Shown: positions 36,901 through 50,613, counted from the first letter of the stretch. The stretch: 64,000 nucleotides of DNA from Delphinapterus leucas (GCF_002288925.2 NW_022098062.1:10511042-10575041), one strand, 5' to 3'. Notes: a model not told the origin generated them from the letters alone. Program-made: numbers and translations.

Positions 36901-37381
36901 GAGTTATTTGTAGTGAGGTGGATGGACCTAGAGTCTGTCATACAGAGTGAAATAAGTCAGAAAGAGAAAAACAAATACCGTATGCTAACACATATATATG
37001 GAATCTAAAAAAAAAAAAAATTGTTCTGAAGAGCCTAGGGGCAGGACAAGAATAAAGACGCAGACATAGAGAATGGATTTGAGGGCACGGGGAGTAGGAA
37101 GAGTAAGCTGGGACAAAGTGAGAGAGTGGCATGGACATATGTACACTACCAAATGTAAAATAGATCGCTAGTGGGAAGCAGCTGCATAGCACAGGGAGAT
37201 CAGCTCGGTGCTTTGTGACCACCTAGAGGGGTGGGATAGGGAGGGTGGGAGGGAGGCGCAAGAGGGAGGGGATATGGGGATATATGTATACATATAGCTG
37301 ATTCACTTTGTTATACAGCAGAAACTAACACAATATTTCAAAGCAATTATACTCCAATAAAGATGTTAAAAATAAAATAAA
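33962..37381 (+). mobile_element. Rearranged L1: 5' UTR and ORF1, inverted ORF2 segment, ORF2 end and 3' UTR
   Basis: From about 33965 the sequence is an L1 5' UTR of artiodactyl/cetacean type ('caagatggtggaggagtaag'). It leads to ORF1: an ATG at 36032 is followed by a -1 frameshift near 36148, then the coiled-coil part is open at 36151-36508. At about 36508 the element jumps into an inverted piece of ORF2 (to about 36677). It then resumes in sense orientation in the ORF2 C-terminus ([19 protein letters not shown], open to 36913) and the 3' UTR, ending near 37381 with AATAAA. Most of ORF2, including the catalytic domains, is missing. It is inactive. Confidence 0.85.
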
Positions 37382-39480
37382 GGAAGTTTACAGGAAGAGA
37401 AAGATTAAGGAAGCAAACTGAAGAACACATAATATTTTTATGGAGATAATATATTCAATAGAAATAGAAAGTGATAGAATAGATATCATTAAAAACTAAA
37501 TTACTAACAGAGAAAAAACTTGAGGAAACCACAGAGGATGGGAAGAAAAATACAAAGAGATTAAAGAAATTAGAGGAAAAACTAATACTTATGGAAGACC
37601 AAGATAATCCAACTAAGGAAAATTGGCAATCCTGAGGTAGAGAACCCAATAAATTAAATACAAAATGTTTTCAAATATATAATAAAAGAGAATTTCCCTG
37701 AATGGGGGGTGGGGTGGGGTGGGGAATGGCATCTGCCAATTAAGTGTATACCAGGTTCTAGGAAATATTGATTCAGAATACTGAAGATCAATGTACATTC
37801 TAATTAAAGTGTTGTTCCAGTTATTAAGCTATTGTTTCTCAACTTCAAGCCCACCCTCTATATCCAGTTTTGTGATGCTACAGCTGGGACTCTGCAGACC
37901 CCATTTCTCCTTTGCCAGACAGGGGAGGTTCTGCCAATAGAGGTTGACACCGGGAGACTGAAAGACTGGAGGATAAAGAAGGGACTTGCTCAGTTCTGTC
38001 TACTTCCCGTTGTCTTCTTGTGGATTTCCTACTACTGTCAGCATCACCTATTGCTTCTTTTTCACCCCAGCAGTTTCTTTTACAGTTGGGTCTAGTTTTC
38101 AGTTTTTCCAAAGTCATAAAACCAGTCTCATTACTCCCTACCCTCCGCTCCAGAAGCGTGAGCATCAGACAGTGAAAGCCCCGTCCCCCAAAGGTCTGAG
38201 GTTCTCCTCAAAGCTCCATGTTTTAATAGTTCCAGGTTCTTTACTTTGTTCTCCCAGTCCTACGGGTAGTAGCTCTCCTTGCAATTGCTACCTCCATGAT
38301 ACCTTAGTATTCTCTATCTGCCTTATCACTTAGCTAGGTAGCAATTCTCTATAATAAATTCTCTCTGTTAAAATGCCTGGTAAAGTTTCTGTTTCCTTTA
38401 CTGGACCCTGACTTTCCAGGCAGAAATATAAAAACCTTTTAGGGGAAGGGCAGGGTGATGAAACATAAGTTAGGCTGACCTCAGCTTTCTTCACAGAAAA
38501 TGAATGCCAGGAGACAATAGATCATTGTCTACAAAGTTCTAAGGGGAAAAAAAAAAAAGGGAAACGCCAGAAATATTTTATCCAGCCAAGGTATTGATCA
38601 AATATAAAGACAATAGGCAAACATTCTCAAATATAAAAGAACTTAAGGAACAGAATCACTGTTTTTTGTCCCAACTGCAGTTGGTGGGGAGAATGGCACC
38701 AGGATGGCCCTGAGCAAGATGAAGAGGGTGTCTGTGGTGGAGAGCTGCTTAATGCAAGGTGTCTGACTCCAAGTGGGGTGAGGAAGATGTCCATGAGGAG
38801 GGGATGCCTGGTATGAGGAGTCAGGTAAAAGAGGAAGGTAGTCAAACATGGGATGTCAGGTACCAAGCAGGGTGATAAGGGTATCAGTGCTGGAGAGGGG
38901 AGCAGCAGAGATAGGAATTGATTATAACAGAGGATTCATCCAAAAAGTAAATATATTAAGAAAAATGGAAGCCAGATTCCTCACTGTTGGGAAAAGGAAT
39001 TACAAATACAAAAATGGAGCAACCTAGACTAAGCCTTGAGGTATTAGATTGGATTGGAGTTATTAATGTGAATTCAAGTTTTCTACATATATAAATAGGT
39101 ACAGAAATAAATGTTGATGTGTATATATGTAGCTCTATCTTCTAAGAGGACTTGAGAGCAATTATGACTCAATATCAATGAACACATCTACCACCAAAAT
39201 TTTGGCTTCTAAATGCCATTTTTCACTGTAAGAAACCAGGGCTCTTTGGATAAAGGGCTGATTTCAGACTGATGGGGAAAATACAAGATGAACTTGAAAA
39301 CCTTCTTGTGTCTCCCATCTCCAAAAAAGAAAGCCCTAAAGAATACTGGGGACATGTCAAAAAGACATATAAGCCAGCTTCTATTGGCCAAATCATGAAA
39401 GTTGAAGCATCAAAATAAATAATTACATAACAACACATTGAATAAAACAGAAACCATAAATCCATACAAATATTAATTAA
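37382..39480 (+). repeat. A-rich old L1 remnants and unassigned sequence
   Basis: A-rich sequence with L1-like pieces on the + strand (for example near 37490-37620, and 38500-38640 with 'atatttta tccagccaagg') alternates with unassigned DNA. It is probably the body of the decayed L1 whose 3' end is at 40540-41090. A GGGGT-type run lies at about 37706-37724. Confidence 0.45.
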
Positions 39481-39484
39481 CTAA

Positions 39485-40180
39485 TTAAAAGTTTATAAAA
39501 ATAGAGTTGCCACATGATCCAGCCATCCCACTTCTGAACAGTTATCCAGACAAAACTATAATTCAAAAAGACACATGCACCCCTATGTTCACAGCAGCAC
39601 TATTCACAACAGCCAAGACATGAAAACAACCTAAATGTCCATCAACAAATGAATGGATAAAGAAGATGTGGTACATATAAACAATGGAATACTACTCAGC
39701 CATAAAAAAGGGTGAAATAATGCCATTTGCAGCAACATGGATGGACCTAGAGATTATCATGCTAAGTGAAGTAAGTCAGAAAGAGGAAGACAAATACCAT
39801 ATGATGTCACTTATATGTGGAATCTAAAATATGACACAAATGAACTTATCTATGAAGTAGAAACAGACTCACAGACATAGATAGCAGACTTGTGGTTGCC
39901 AGGGGGGAAGGGAGTGGGGGAGGGATGGATTGGGAGTTTGGGATTAGCAGATGCAAACTACTATATATAAAATAGACAAAAAACAAGGTTCTACTGTATA
40001 GCACAGGGAACTATGTTCAATATCCTGTGATAAAGCATAATGGAAAAGAATATGAGAAAGAATGTACATATATATATATATATGTATGTGTGTATAACTG
40101 AATCACTTTGCTGTACAGCAGAAATTAACACAACATTGAAAATCAACTATACTTTGATCAAATAAATTTTTTAAAAAGTT
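39485..40180 (+). mobile_element. 5'-truncated L1, sense
   Basis: It carries an ORF2 C-terminal relic ('ccacatgatccagccatccc', 'gatgtggtacatataaacaa') and a 3' UTR to an A-rich end ('tcaaataaattttttaaaaa'). It is more diverged than the 36.7-kb copy and all frames are broken. Confidence 0.85.
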
Positions 40181-40237
40181 TAGTGCCTAATGGCATATTT
40201 ACATGGTTTCAAAGTCCCTCCCCGCAGAATACCTTTT

Positions 40238-40456
40238 AATAATAAAGAGAAGGCTTCCCTGGTGGCGCAGTGGTTGAGAGTCCACCTGCCGATGCAGGGG
40301 TCCGGGAAGATCCCACATGCCACGGAGCGGCTGGGCTCGTGAGCCATGGCCGCTGAGCCTGCGCGTCCGGAGCCTGTGCTCCGCAACGGGAGAGGCCACG
40401 ACAGTGAGAGGCCCGCGTACCACCAAAAATAATAATAATAATAATAATAAAGAGAA
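40238..40456 (+). mobile_element. CHR-1-type SINE with 14-bp target-site duplication
   Basis: The duplication AATAATAAAGAGAA is at 40238-40251 and 40443-40456. Between them is the cetacean CHR SINE ('ggcttccctggtggcgcagt', 'gagccatggccgctgagcct', 'agaggcccgcgtaccacc') with an (AAT)n tail. It lacks part of the B-box region (the sequence jumps from 'gatgcagggg' to 'tccgggaaga'). Confidence 0.92.
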
Positions 40457-40539
40457 AGAAGAGTAACTTTACAGAGGGGAAGCCTGGCAAACACCACAAT
40501 AATCAAGTGATCAAAGTGAACATCATCAATATGACACAA

Positions 40540-41095
40540 ACACAAACGGTGTGCCTTCTGCTACGACGCAATATGAAGCACACAACGTCACTTCTGTGAC
40601 ATTATTGCCAAAGATGTAGAACCCAAGCCTCAGAGTGCAGAGACATCATACAAACCCGAATTGAGGGCATTTTACACAATAGCTGGCCTGCAATCTTCCA
40701 CTGTAAAAGTCATGAAAATCAAGAGAAGATTGAGGAAATGTTCCAGACGGAAGCAGACCAGAAAGACCTGAGAACTAAATGCAACCTGTGATTCTGTATT
40801 GGATTCTTTTGCTATAAAAGCCATTATGGGGGCAATTGACGAAACTTGAAGAATCTAAGGATTAGATGGAAATAATGTATTGATTTAATTTTCTGATTTT
40901 GATCATTGTATCATGGTTATGTAGGGAAATGTCTTTATAGGGAACAGACTCTAGAGTATTCAGGTGTGATAGGGCATTAGGTCAATAACTTACTCTCAAA
41001 TTATTCAGGGAGAAAAAGGTTTGGTTTACTTTTTAAAAAATATATTTCTAACTTTTCTGTAAACTTTTAATCATTTCAAAATATAATTTGATAAT
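40540..41095 (+). repeat. Old L1 3' end (L1M type)
   Basis: Motifs of an ancient L1 3' UTR are visible: 'tgaggaaatgttccagacgg', 'aactaaatgcaacctgtgat', 'ttctgattttgatcattgta', 'cttttctgtaaacttttaat'. It was separated from its body by the younger insertions at 39.5-40.4 kb. Confidence 0.65.
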
Positions 41096-41187
41096 TTTTT
41101 ACATGTGGCTGGTCTCTATTTACTGATTTACAAAATCTCAAGACATTTTGTAAACGAAAAAGCAAAGTTTAAATAGATACAGTATAG

Positions 41188-41315
41188 GGTTTCCCTTGTG
41201 GCGCAGTGGTTGAGAGTCCGCCTGCCGATGCAGGGGACACGGGTTCGTGCCCCGGTCTGAGAGGATCCTACATGCCGCGGAGCGGCTGGGCCCGTGAGCC
41301 ATGGACGCTCACGGT
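41188..41315 (+). mobile_element. 3'-truncated CHR-1-type SINE
   Basis: It matches the first 125 or so bases of the CHR SINE, with an intact B-box-like 'gggttcgtgccccggt'. It breaks off after 'gtgagccatggacgct' without an A-tail. A later deletion is the likely cause. Confidence 0.85.
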
Positions 41316-41819
41316 AATTGGTAGGTTATGAAGGTTACTTCACAACCTCACCCCGTGGGATATGTTTTAAAATCTACTCTCCTGTTTGGTTCTAAGACCT
41401 TTGACAAGCATTTTCCAATGATTTGGAGGTAATAAGTTTAAATAGGATTTAGACTTGATAAACTCCTGTGTGTTTTCTTCCATATTCCTTTATGTGCTGC
41501 CTTATTAACACAGTCAAGGGGCTTCTCCTATTGTTGTTATTGTCACTGTTGTTTTGACTTCCTGATAATGTCCTTGTAAAATCAAGAAAGTCTGGAGCAA
41601 GACTCACATTTATTCACACATGGAATGGTTAAGACAGACTTTAGTTTTCAGTGATCTCTTGATAACAGATGAAGAGAGAAGCCTCCTTCTCTCAAGGCAC
41701 TTAAATATGAAAGTTTCAAAAGGCACCTCAGAGGAAAGTTTACATGAAGTTTCAGAAGACTGTCTGACAGCAAGAAATCCCTTGCAGAATTCTAGAATCG
41801 CTTGGCAATACAGAACGGA

Positions 41820-42035
41820 AATTAAGAGTTTGGGTGCTGGTGCCAAACACACATGAGTTTGAATCTCAGCTTTACCATTTACTTACAATGTGTCCTTGAG
41901 CAAGGGACTTAATCCCTCTAAAACTCAGTTTATTTATCTGTGAAATAAAAATAAAATTATCTACTGTCTATTATAGATTTTTTTGGAAATAATATGTGTC
42001 TACCACAAAGAGAGCACTTAATAAGTATTAACCAT
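41820..42035 (+). repeat. MIR relic
   Basis: A sense MIR with 'gagtttgaatctcagcttta', 'tgtccttgagcaagggactt' and 'aataataTGtgtctaccac'-like tail sequence. Confidence 0.7.
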
Positions 42036-42059
42036 AGTAATTGTTGCTGTTGGTTACTT

Positions 42060-43080
42060 TAAAAAAAATAACTGCTTTCTCAATCTCACAGTTCTAAATA
42101 TGGATTAAAACAGACTCACGGTCCACAATGTCAAGCGTAAAAGTAAAAGGGAAATGGCTGTTTTCTATATGCACCATGATATTCATCACAAGAAACTTAA
42201 GAAGGAGGAGCCAGCCACCTTATCACAACATTAGCCCAAGGATGGAGCTGTTAGTGAAAATTCCCTTGGAATATGTGTCCATCGAGCTGCCCATTACTCT
42301 GTAAGTGGTTCTAAGTGTTCAATTGCTGTTTAGCAAATGAAGAAACATCTATTCAAGAACATCTACAAAAATTTGGTAAGAAAAGTAAGAATGTGTGGTA
42401 TTTGAACCAAGACCATGGCCTCCCTCCTTTCACTCAGCTCATCAAGGCAGAAACTCCACTCCAGGCTTCTGCTTCCAAGAACACAGGTCTCCCTCTCCCC
42501 ACAGTAACCAGCTAGAGGGCTTTTTTCCCAGGAAGAACAGGACTTCAGCACTTCTCATCCTGTCCCCAGCTACTGTTGCTAAGGCTAAGTTCCAGGTGAG
42601 TACAGTTGAGAATTGGGGTCTCTCTCTTCCATCCACTCCCCTCTCATGAGATGGAGGCTCTACCTTGGGTAGGGCACGCTGAGAATACTGGGGCCCCGAC
42701 TGCCCTCATGAGGCAGTGGTTTCACAAAGGAGAGGCAAGCCAAGAGGATCTCAGGCTACTGTCTGCACCTACTGATTGCTCAGCTCCTAGAGCATTGTCA
42801 CTCAAAGAGAGATTTGTCATTGTTCCCATCCCCACCTCCAGAGCTCCAGAGATTTTTCCTAGGGGGAAAGCAGTCCATAAAACAAATAGCTCACCATGTC
42901 TTCCCAAAGGAGCTGACTTTCTTTGCAAAAGAGCATGGAAAAGTTCAAACCTAATGTTTGCTCTCAAGACAGTGGAGATTGTGGAGAAAAGCAAATAGAG
43001 GGATATTCGTGGATTTAATGAAGCTATAGCCCAGACTATACACTGGATAGTTTATAAGACAGAATCAGGGAATAAAACAG
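42060..43080. other. Unassigned intergenic DNA
   Basis: Chance frames only (longest 42606-42998, +). I see no repeat or exon that I can name. Confidence 0.4.
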
Positions 43081-43089
43081 CTGAGAGGA

Positions 43090-46000
43090 ACCCACTGGGG
43101 TCAGAACAAATCTCAAACACATACTTCAAAAACTATTCCTTCAAAGGAGTCACAATTTGATCAGATTCACTTATAGAGCAATTTGCACCCCAGAGCACTG
43201 TTGAAAACATTAGAGCAACCAGCAAGCAATTAGTGAAATTTAACAGCTGGGTATAGTCAAAATAAGCAAGAAAGAGAGCCCTACAAATACCACTGTCATC
43301 CAAGGGGCTGTGGGCATACTCAAAGCTATTACATCTCCCTGAGGAGCAGCATCAGAGGCTGAATGCTGGTGGAGTGAAATAGACTCCACAAAAACAATCC
43401 AGCAAATCACAAAAAAATAAACAAGAAATAACAAGAAATCTGGAAGGGGAAGGACTAGGAATTGCCAAAATATATCATCTAAAATGTCAAGTTTTCAACA
43501 AAAATAAATATAAGAGGCAAGAAAAGAAATAGGAAAATGTAAACCATATACCAGAAAAAAAAAAAAAAGCAGGCAAAATGAACTGCCTGGGAGAGCAGCT
43601 AGATTATAGATTTAACAGAAAAAGACTTCAAAATAGTCATTATAAGCATGCTCAGAGTACTAAAGGAAAGCATGCTAAAGAAGTAAAGAAAGGTATGATA
43701 ACAGTGTCACATCAAATAAAGAACATCAATAAAGCAATAGAAATTATTTAAAAAACAAATTGAAATTTGGGAGTTTAAAAATACAATAAGTGAGATAAAA
43801 AAAATTCTTTAGAAGGGCTCAAAAGTAGATTTGAACTGGCAGAAGAAAGAATTAAAGAACTTGAATCACTAGACCAATAGAGATTATACAAGCCAAAAAA
43901 ACAGAGAGGAAAAAAAAATGAAGAGAAGTGAATTAGGCCCAGAGAATTGTGAGACACTATAAAGTGCACCAACATATGTGTAATCAGAGTATCAGAATGA
44001 GAGGAGAGAGAGAAAAGACCAGAGAAAATATTCCAAAATATAGTGGCAGAAAACTTCCCAAATTTATGAAAAAGTAACCTACACATCCAAGAAGCTTAAT
44101 GAACTCCAGATAAGATCACAAAGAGATCCACAAACACACATCATAGTAAAACATGCCAGGGGTGGGGGAAGAAAAAAAGACAAGGAAAAAGTCTTGAGAG
44201 CATCAAGAGAAAAACAGCTCATTGCTTACAAGGAATCCCAATAAGATTAGCAGCTAGCTTCTTAGCACAAACAATGTAGGCCAGAAGCAGTGGAATAACA
44301 TATTCAAATTGCTCAAATTTTTACAAAAAAACTGTCAATCAAGAATCTTATATTCAGCAAAGCTATCTTTCAAAAATGAAGGTGCAATAAAGACTTTCCC
44401 AGAAAAAAAAAAAAAAAGCTAAGAGAATTTGTTGCTAGCAGTCCCACCTTTAAAGAAATACTAAAGCATATTCTTCAGGCTGAAAGCAAATAATCCCACA
44501 TTATCACTTGAGTACACACACACATACACACACACACTCAAAGGTAACTGTGTACCACTAAAGGTAATTATGTAATTATTTTTTAAAGTATGAGTATTTC
44601 TTTCCTTCCTTCTTATAACTGATTAAAAAGAAATTGTATAAATAATATGTAGATAATGTAATGTTGGGCCTACAACATATACAAATGTAAATAACAGCAT
44701 AAAGGAAGTGGGTAGGAACAAAGCTCTTTTGGGCTAAGGAAATAACTGCAGTTAGTAAAGTAATAAGTATAACAGTGTTTTGTTGGGTTTGTAACATTAA
44801 GAGATATACATAACAACAACATACAAAAGCAGGTAACAGAGCTATGTAGAAGTAATATTTCTATACATCACTGGAACTAAGCTAGTATATAAATCTGAAG
44901 CTAATTCTGATAAGCTAAGCTATATATGGTAAACCCTAGAGCAACCACTAAAAAGAAAAAAAAAGGTAAAAAAATATTAAAGGAATTAAAATGCTACATT
45001 AGAAAATATCTACTTAATGCAAAAGAAATCAGTAAAAGAGGACTAGGGGAACAAAAAATGACATGGGTCATATAGAAAACAGAAAGTAAAATGTCAGATA
45101 TAAATCCACCATAGCAATAATGGCCTTAAATGTAAATGGATTAAACAATCAAATAAAAAAGCAAAGATTATCAGACTGGATTAAAAAGAACAACATGGCC
45201 CAACTATATGCTGTCTACGGGAGAGGCAATTTAGTTATACCTTCTGTAAAATAGTTGTAGCTAAAGTAGTGATTAGAGGGAAATTTATAGTTGTAAATGC
45301 ATGCTTTAAGAAAGAAGAAATATCTCAAATCAACAGCCAAACCTTCCACCATAAGACACTGGTAAAGGGAGAACAAACTAAATGTAGAGCAAGCAGAAGA
45401 AAGGAAATAGTAAAGATTAGAGTGGACATTAATGAACAACAAATAGAAAAACAAAAGAGAACATAAAGGAAAACAGAAGTTGGTTCTTTGAAAAGATCAA
45501 CAAAACTGACAAACCTTTAGCTAGATTGATCAAGAAAAAAAAAAGAAAGAAAACACTCAACTAACTAGAATCAGAGATGAATGAGGGGACATAACTACCA
45601 ACCTTTCAAAAATTAAAAAAGATTATAAAGGAATACTGTGAACAACTGCACACCAACAAATTGTGTAACTTAGATAAAATGGACAAATTCCTAGAAAGAC
45701 ACAAACTTCTAAAACTGACTCAAGAAGAAATAGACTATCTGAGTAAGTGTAACAAGTAAAGAGATTTAATTAGTAATCAAAAATCTACCCGCAAAGAAAA
45801 GCCCAAGACCAGACAGCTTGACTACTGAATTCTACCAAACATTTAAAAAAGAATACCAATTCTCCATAAATTCTCCCAAAACATAAAGGAGAAGGGAATA
45901 CTTCCCAACTCATTTTATCAGGCCAGTATTACCCTAATACCAAAAGCAGACAAAGACATCACAAGAAAATTATAAGCAAATGTCTCTTATGAAAACAAAC

Positions 46001-49000
46001 ACCAAAATCCTCTACAAAATACTAGCAAACTTAACTCCAGCCACATATTAAAAAAATTAGACTCGATGTCCATATGGGATTCATCCCAGAAATCCAAAGT
46101 TGTTTCAACATCTGAAAATCAATTAATATAAAACATCATACCAAAAGAATAAAAAACAAAAATCACATGATCATCTCAATAGATGCAGAAAAGGCGCTTG
46201 ACAAAATGCAACACCCCTTCATGATAAAAACACTGAACAAACTAGGAATAAAAGGGAACTTCCTCAAACTTGATAAAAGGCCTTCATGAGAAACCCACAG
46301 CTAATATCAGACTTGATGATAAAAAGACTGATTTCCTCCTAAGATCGGCAACAGAAAAGATGTCCATTCTTGCCACTTCTATTCAACATTGTACTGGAGG
46401 TTCTAGCCCAGGAAGTTAAGGCAATAAAAAGAAATAAATGGCATCCACATTGGAAGGGAAGAAATGAAACTATTCTATTCACAGATTATATCTGATACAT
46501 TAAAAATAACCTAAGAAATCCACTTGTTTATTAGAACTAATAAACAAGTTCAGCAAGATTGCAGGATAGAAGCTCAATATACAAGACTGTTGTCTTTTCA
46601 TACACTTGAAATGAACAATCCAAAAATGAAATTAAGAAAATATTAGTTCACAATAGCATCAAAAAGAATAAAATGCTTAGAAATTAATTTAACAAAATAA
46701 GTGTAAAACTTATACTCTGAACATTACAAGTCACTGTTGGAAAAAAATAAAAAAGATCTAATTAGATGGGAAAACACTCCTTGTTTATGGATCAGAAGAC
46801 TTAACATTGTTAAAATGGCAGTATTCCCCAAATTGATCTTCAGGTTCAACGCATCCCAATCAGAATCCCAGAGACCTCCTTATAGATATTGACAAGCTGA
46901 TGCTAAAATTCACATAGAATTGCCAGGGACTTAGGGTACTTAAAACAGTCTTGAAAAATAAGAGAAAAGTAGGAGGACTCACACCTTCCAATTTTAAAAC
47001 TTACTACAAACGAACGGTAATCAAGACAGTGTGGTCCTACACAAGGATAAACACATAGATCAGTGGAATAGAATTGAGAATCCAGGAATAAACCCATCCA
47101 TCTATAATCAGTTGAATTTTTTTTTTACAAAAATGCCAAAACTATTCAATGGACAAAGGATCGCCTTTTCAATAAATGGTGATGAGACAACTGGATAGCC
47201 ACATGCAAAAGAATGAAGCTGGACCCTTACCTCACCATATACAAAAGTTAACTCAAATGAGTCAAAGACCTAAGCATAAGAACTAAAACTATAAAGCTCT
47301 TAGAACAAAATATAAAGGTAAATATTTACTACCTTGGATTTGGCAAATAATTCTTAGATAAGACACCAAAAGCATAAGTAATGAAAGAAAAATAGATAAA
47401 TTAAACTTCATTAAAATTTAAAATTTTGGTGTTTCGAAAGACACCATCAATAAAGTGAAACATACCCCACACAGAATGGGAGAAAATATTTGCAAATTAT
47501 GTATCTTATAATAACTCTTATAACTTAATAATAAATTTTTTTTAATGAGCAAAGGATCTGAATAGATATTTCTTTTTTATTTAACATCTTTATTGGAATA
47601 TAATTGCTTTACAATGGTGTGTTAGTTTCTGCTGTATAACAAAGTGAATCAGCTATACATATACATATATCCCCATATCCCTTCCCTCTTGCATTTCCCT
47701 GCCACCCTCCCTATCCCACCCCTCCAGGTGCTGATCTCCCTGTGCTATGCGGCTGCTTCCCACTAGCTATCTGTTTTACATTTGGTAGTGTATATATGTC
47801 CATGCCACTCTCTCACTTCATCCCAGCTTACCCTTCCCCCTCCCCATGTCCTCAAGTCCATTCTCTACGTCTTTTGAATAGATATTTCTATAAGGAAGAT
47901 ATATACATGACCAATAAGCACATGAAAAGATACTCGCAACGTCATTAGTCATTAGGGAAATGCAAACCAAAACCACAATGAGATACCACTTCAAATCCAC
48001 TAGGATGGCTGGATTCCAAAAGTCAGATATTAAGTGCTGATGAGAATGTAGAGAAATCAGAACCCTCATGTAGTGCTGGTGGGAATGTAAAATGGTGCAG
48101 CTGCTTTGGAAAATATCTGGCAGTTCCTCAAACACTGTGTACCACATGATCCAGCAATTCCACTCCTAGATATACACCCAAAAGAAAACATTAACCCACA
48201 CAAAATCTCATACATGAATGTTTCTAGCAGCGTCACTCATACTAACTGAAAAGTAGAAATACCCAAACAGCAATCAACAGACAAATGGATAAACAAAATG
48301 TGGTATATCCATACAATGGAATGTTATTTGGCCATAAAAAAGAATAAAGTACGATACATGCTACAACTTGGATGAACCATGAAAACATTATGCTAAGTGA
48401 AAGAAGCCAGTCACAAAAGTCCTCATATTATTTGATTCCATTCATATGAAAGTCTTGAATAGGAAAATCTATAGAAACAGAAAGTAGTTTATTGTTTACT
48501 TTGGGGTAGAAGGTAGAAGAGAAGGGGGTTTACAGCTAAAGGAAAGGGTTTTTCTGGGGGGAGGTGATGAAAATATTCTAAAATTGACTGTGTGTCCCAA
48601 ATTGTGTGGAAGTGAGGTAGTGATAGGAGTAAGAAAAGACTTTCCAGTTTTACCTTAGTATTAGATTGAGCCGTATAAAATTGCCATTTTTGTAAGTCAA
48701 GAACAGATATTATAAATTTCATACCATTAAAAATTTTTGCAACAGGAATATTTGTGTAATAAAAATATTACTGAAGAAAACTAACCAATCTCATAGTAAC
48801 AATAAAAGAACAAGTACCTCTTTTTTTAAGACTAGACACAGGAGTTGGGAAGGAATGAATAGGTGGAACACAGAGAATTTTTAAGGCAGTGAAAATATGC
48901 CATATGATACCATACTATTGGATACATGTCATTATACATCTGTCGAAAACCACAGAATGCACACCACCCAAAGTGAGCCCTAACGTACACTGTGGACCTT

Positions 49001-49192
49001 GGGTGATATTGATGTGTCAACATAAGTTCATCGGTTATAATAAATATCCCCCTCTGGTGGGTGATGTTGATAAAATGAGAAAGGCTTTGTGTGTGGGGGG
49101 AGGTCAGGGGATATATGGGAAATTTCTGTACCTTCCCTTCAACTTTGCTGTGAACGTAAAACTTCTCTAAAAAGTAAATTCTCAATTAAAAA
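43090..49192 (+). mobile_element. Old near-full-length L1 (about 6 kb), sense
   Basis: Decayed ORF1-like sequence lies at about 43600-44480. ORF2 relics follow from about 45100 ('tggccttaaatgtaaatgga', 'gcccaagaccagacagcttg', 'ggattcatcccagaaatcca', 'gcagaaaaggcgcttgacaa'). The ORF2 C-terminus is at about 47930-48420, and the 3' UTR ends in poly(A) at 49180-49192. Many frameshifts and stops show it is long dead. A younger L1 piece is nested at 47574-47874. Confidence 0.75.
47559..47889 (-). mobile_element. Young L1 3' fragment nested in the old L1, with 15-bp target-site duplication
   Basis: The duplication TGAATAGATATTTCT occurs at 47559-47573 and 47875-47889. Between them is the complement of a young L1 3' UTR ('ctgctgtataacaaagtgaa'), truncated at the 5' end. 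Its T-rich side is on the left, so it inserted antisense to its host L1. Confidence 0.92.
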
Positions 49193-50217
49193 AAAAAAAA
49201 GACACATTGGTTTGCCTATTGTCCTCCCCCCCACAAAATTTTAACCTCACTTTTCCCTTTCTTTCAATCCAATTTCATGAATGAGCTGACAGAGGATTTC
49301 AGGCAGATCTTCCTAACTCTTGGGCACCAGAAAACTGGCTTTAGTGGTATGAGATCATGGAATGAGACTTGAAGTTGAGCCATCTGGAGGGTGAAATATT
49401 GTTACTTTGGGCAAGATCAAGTTTTAATCCTCACCTTTGTCAAAATGGAGATAAAAATATTAACTTTGCACAGTTATTGGGAAGAAAAAGTGAGATGTGT
49501 GTGAAAAGAGGGGTGCAGTATGGTTCCTGACACATAGCAGACATTCCATAAATTACTTTCATTCTCTGAAGATGAAAATTTTTAGAACAGCATTAGAGTG
49601 TTGGCAGCTTTGCATCGATCTAACTACTGTCTCTGACCATCAGAACAGAAATCAGCTAGGCACCAAGCCACATGACCCCACACAGATCTCCACCTACTGA
49701 AGTTGCTCAAAAGTCTACTTTTGAATGCTAACACAAGAATGAGGGTGGGCAGAAATGGTCTCCTGAGAGATCACAATCTCCCATGACATAAAATGGGGCT
49801 GAGTGTTGGGCCCCTTTCTCTTTAAGTGATGTCACATGATCAGATACCCCTTTTAAATTAGACAGATATGTGGTCTCCCTTCAAGCACACAGGAAGATAA
49901 GCATCACCTTTGATACCAATGATAGGTTTATGAAGAACCAGGGGGAGGCCTCAAGAAATTCTAAGTGCTGGTTCCTGCCTATGCAGAAATGCAATCTAAT
50001 GTCAGGTGGTTCTCTGCCTACGCAGCCCTGGGCCTCAACAAATCCCTGTGTATCCTGGACCTCAGCTTGAGACGGAGCCAAGTTCCCCCCATGATTTAGA
50101 CAAGTCAGGGCAGGTGTAGAGCAGGTGTTCCCAAATGCTTCAGGGTCCCCTAAGGATCTTTCAAAGAATGGAGCTACTCCAGACCTGTCCAATCCAACCC
50201 TGCAGACGGGGAGCCCA

Positions 50218-50613
50218 GGAATCTGTAATTTCCTTTTTTTTTTTCTTTTTTTTGAGTTTGATCTTTTTCTAATTCTTTTTTATTGAAGTGTAGCTGATTT
50301 ACAATGCTGTGTCAATCTCTGCTGTACAGCAAAGTGACCCAGTTATACACATACATACATTCTTTTTTTATATTCTTTTCCATTATGGTTTATCACAGGA
50401 TATTCATTATAGTTCCCTGTGCTATACATTAGGAGCTTGTTGTTTATCCATTCTAAATGTAACAGTTTGCATCTACCAACCTTAAACTCCCAGTCCATCC
50501 CTCTCCTTCCCCCAACCCCCTTGGCAACCACAAGTCTGTTCTCCATGTCTATGAGTCTGTTTCTGTTTTGTAGATCGGTTTATTTGTGCCATATTTTAGG
50601 GAATCTGTAATTT
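50218..50613 (-). mobile_element. 5'-truncated L1 3' end, antisense, with target-site duplication
   Basis: GGAATCTGTAATTT is duplicated at 50218-50231 and 50600-50613. The insert begins with poly(T) and the complement of an L1 3' UTR ('cagcaaagtgacccagttat', 'ttcatttatagttccctgtg'-like sequence). It is non-coding. Confidence 0.9.

Noticed and set aside
43090..49192. Regularly interspersed repeats or CRISPR-like array in the A-rich block
   Set aside because: The A-rich repetition is old L1 sequence; there are no equal-length direct repeats with unique spacers.
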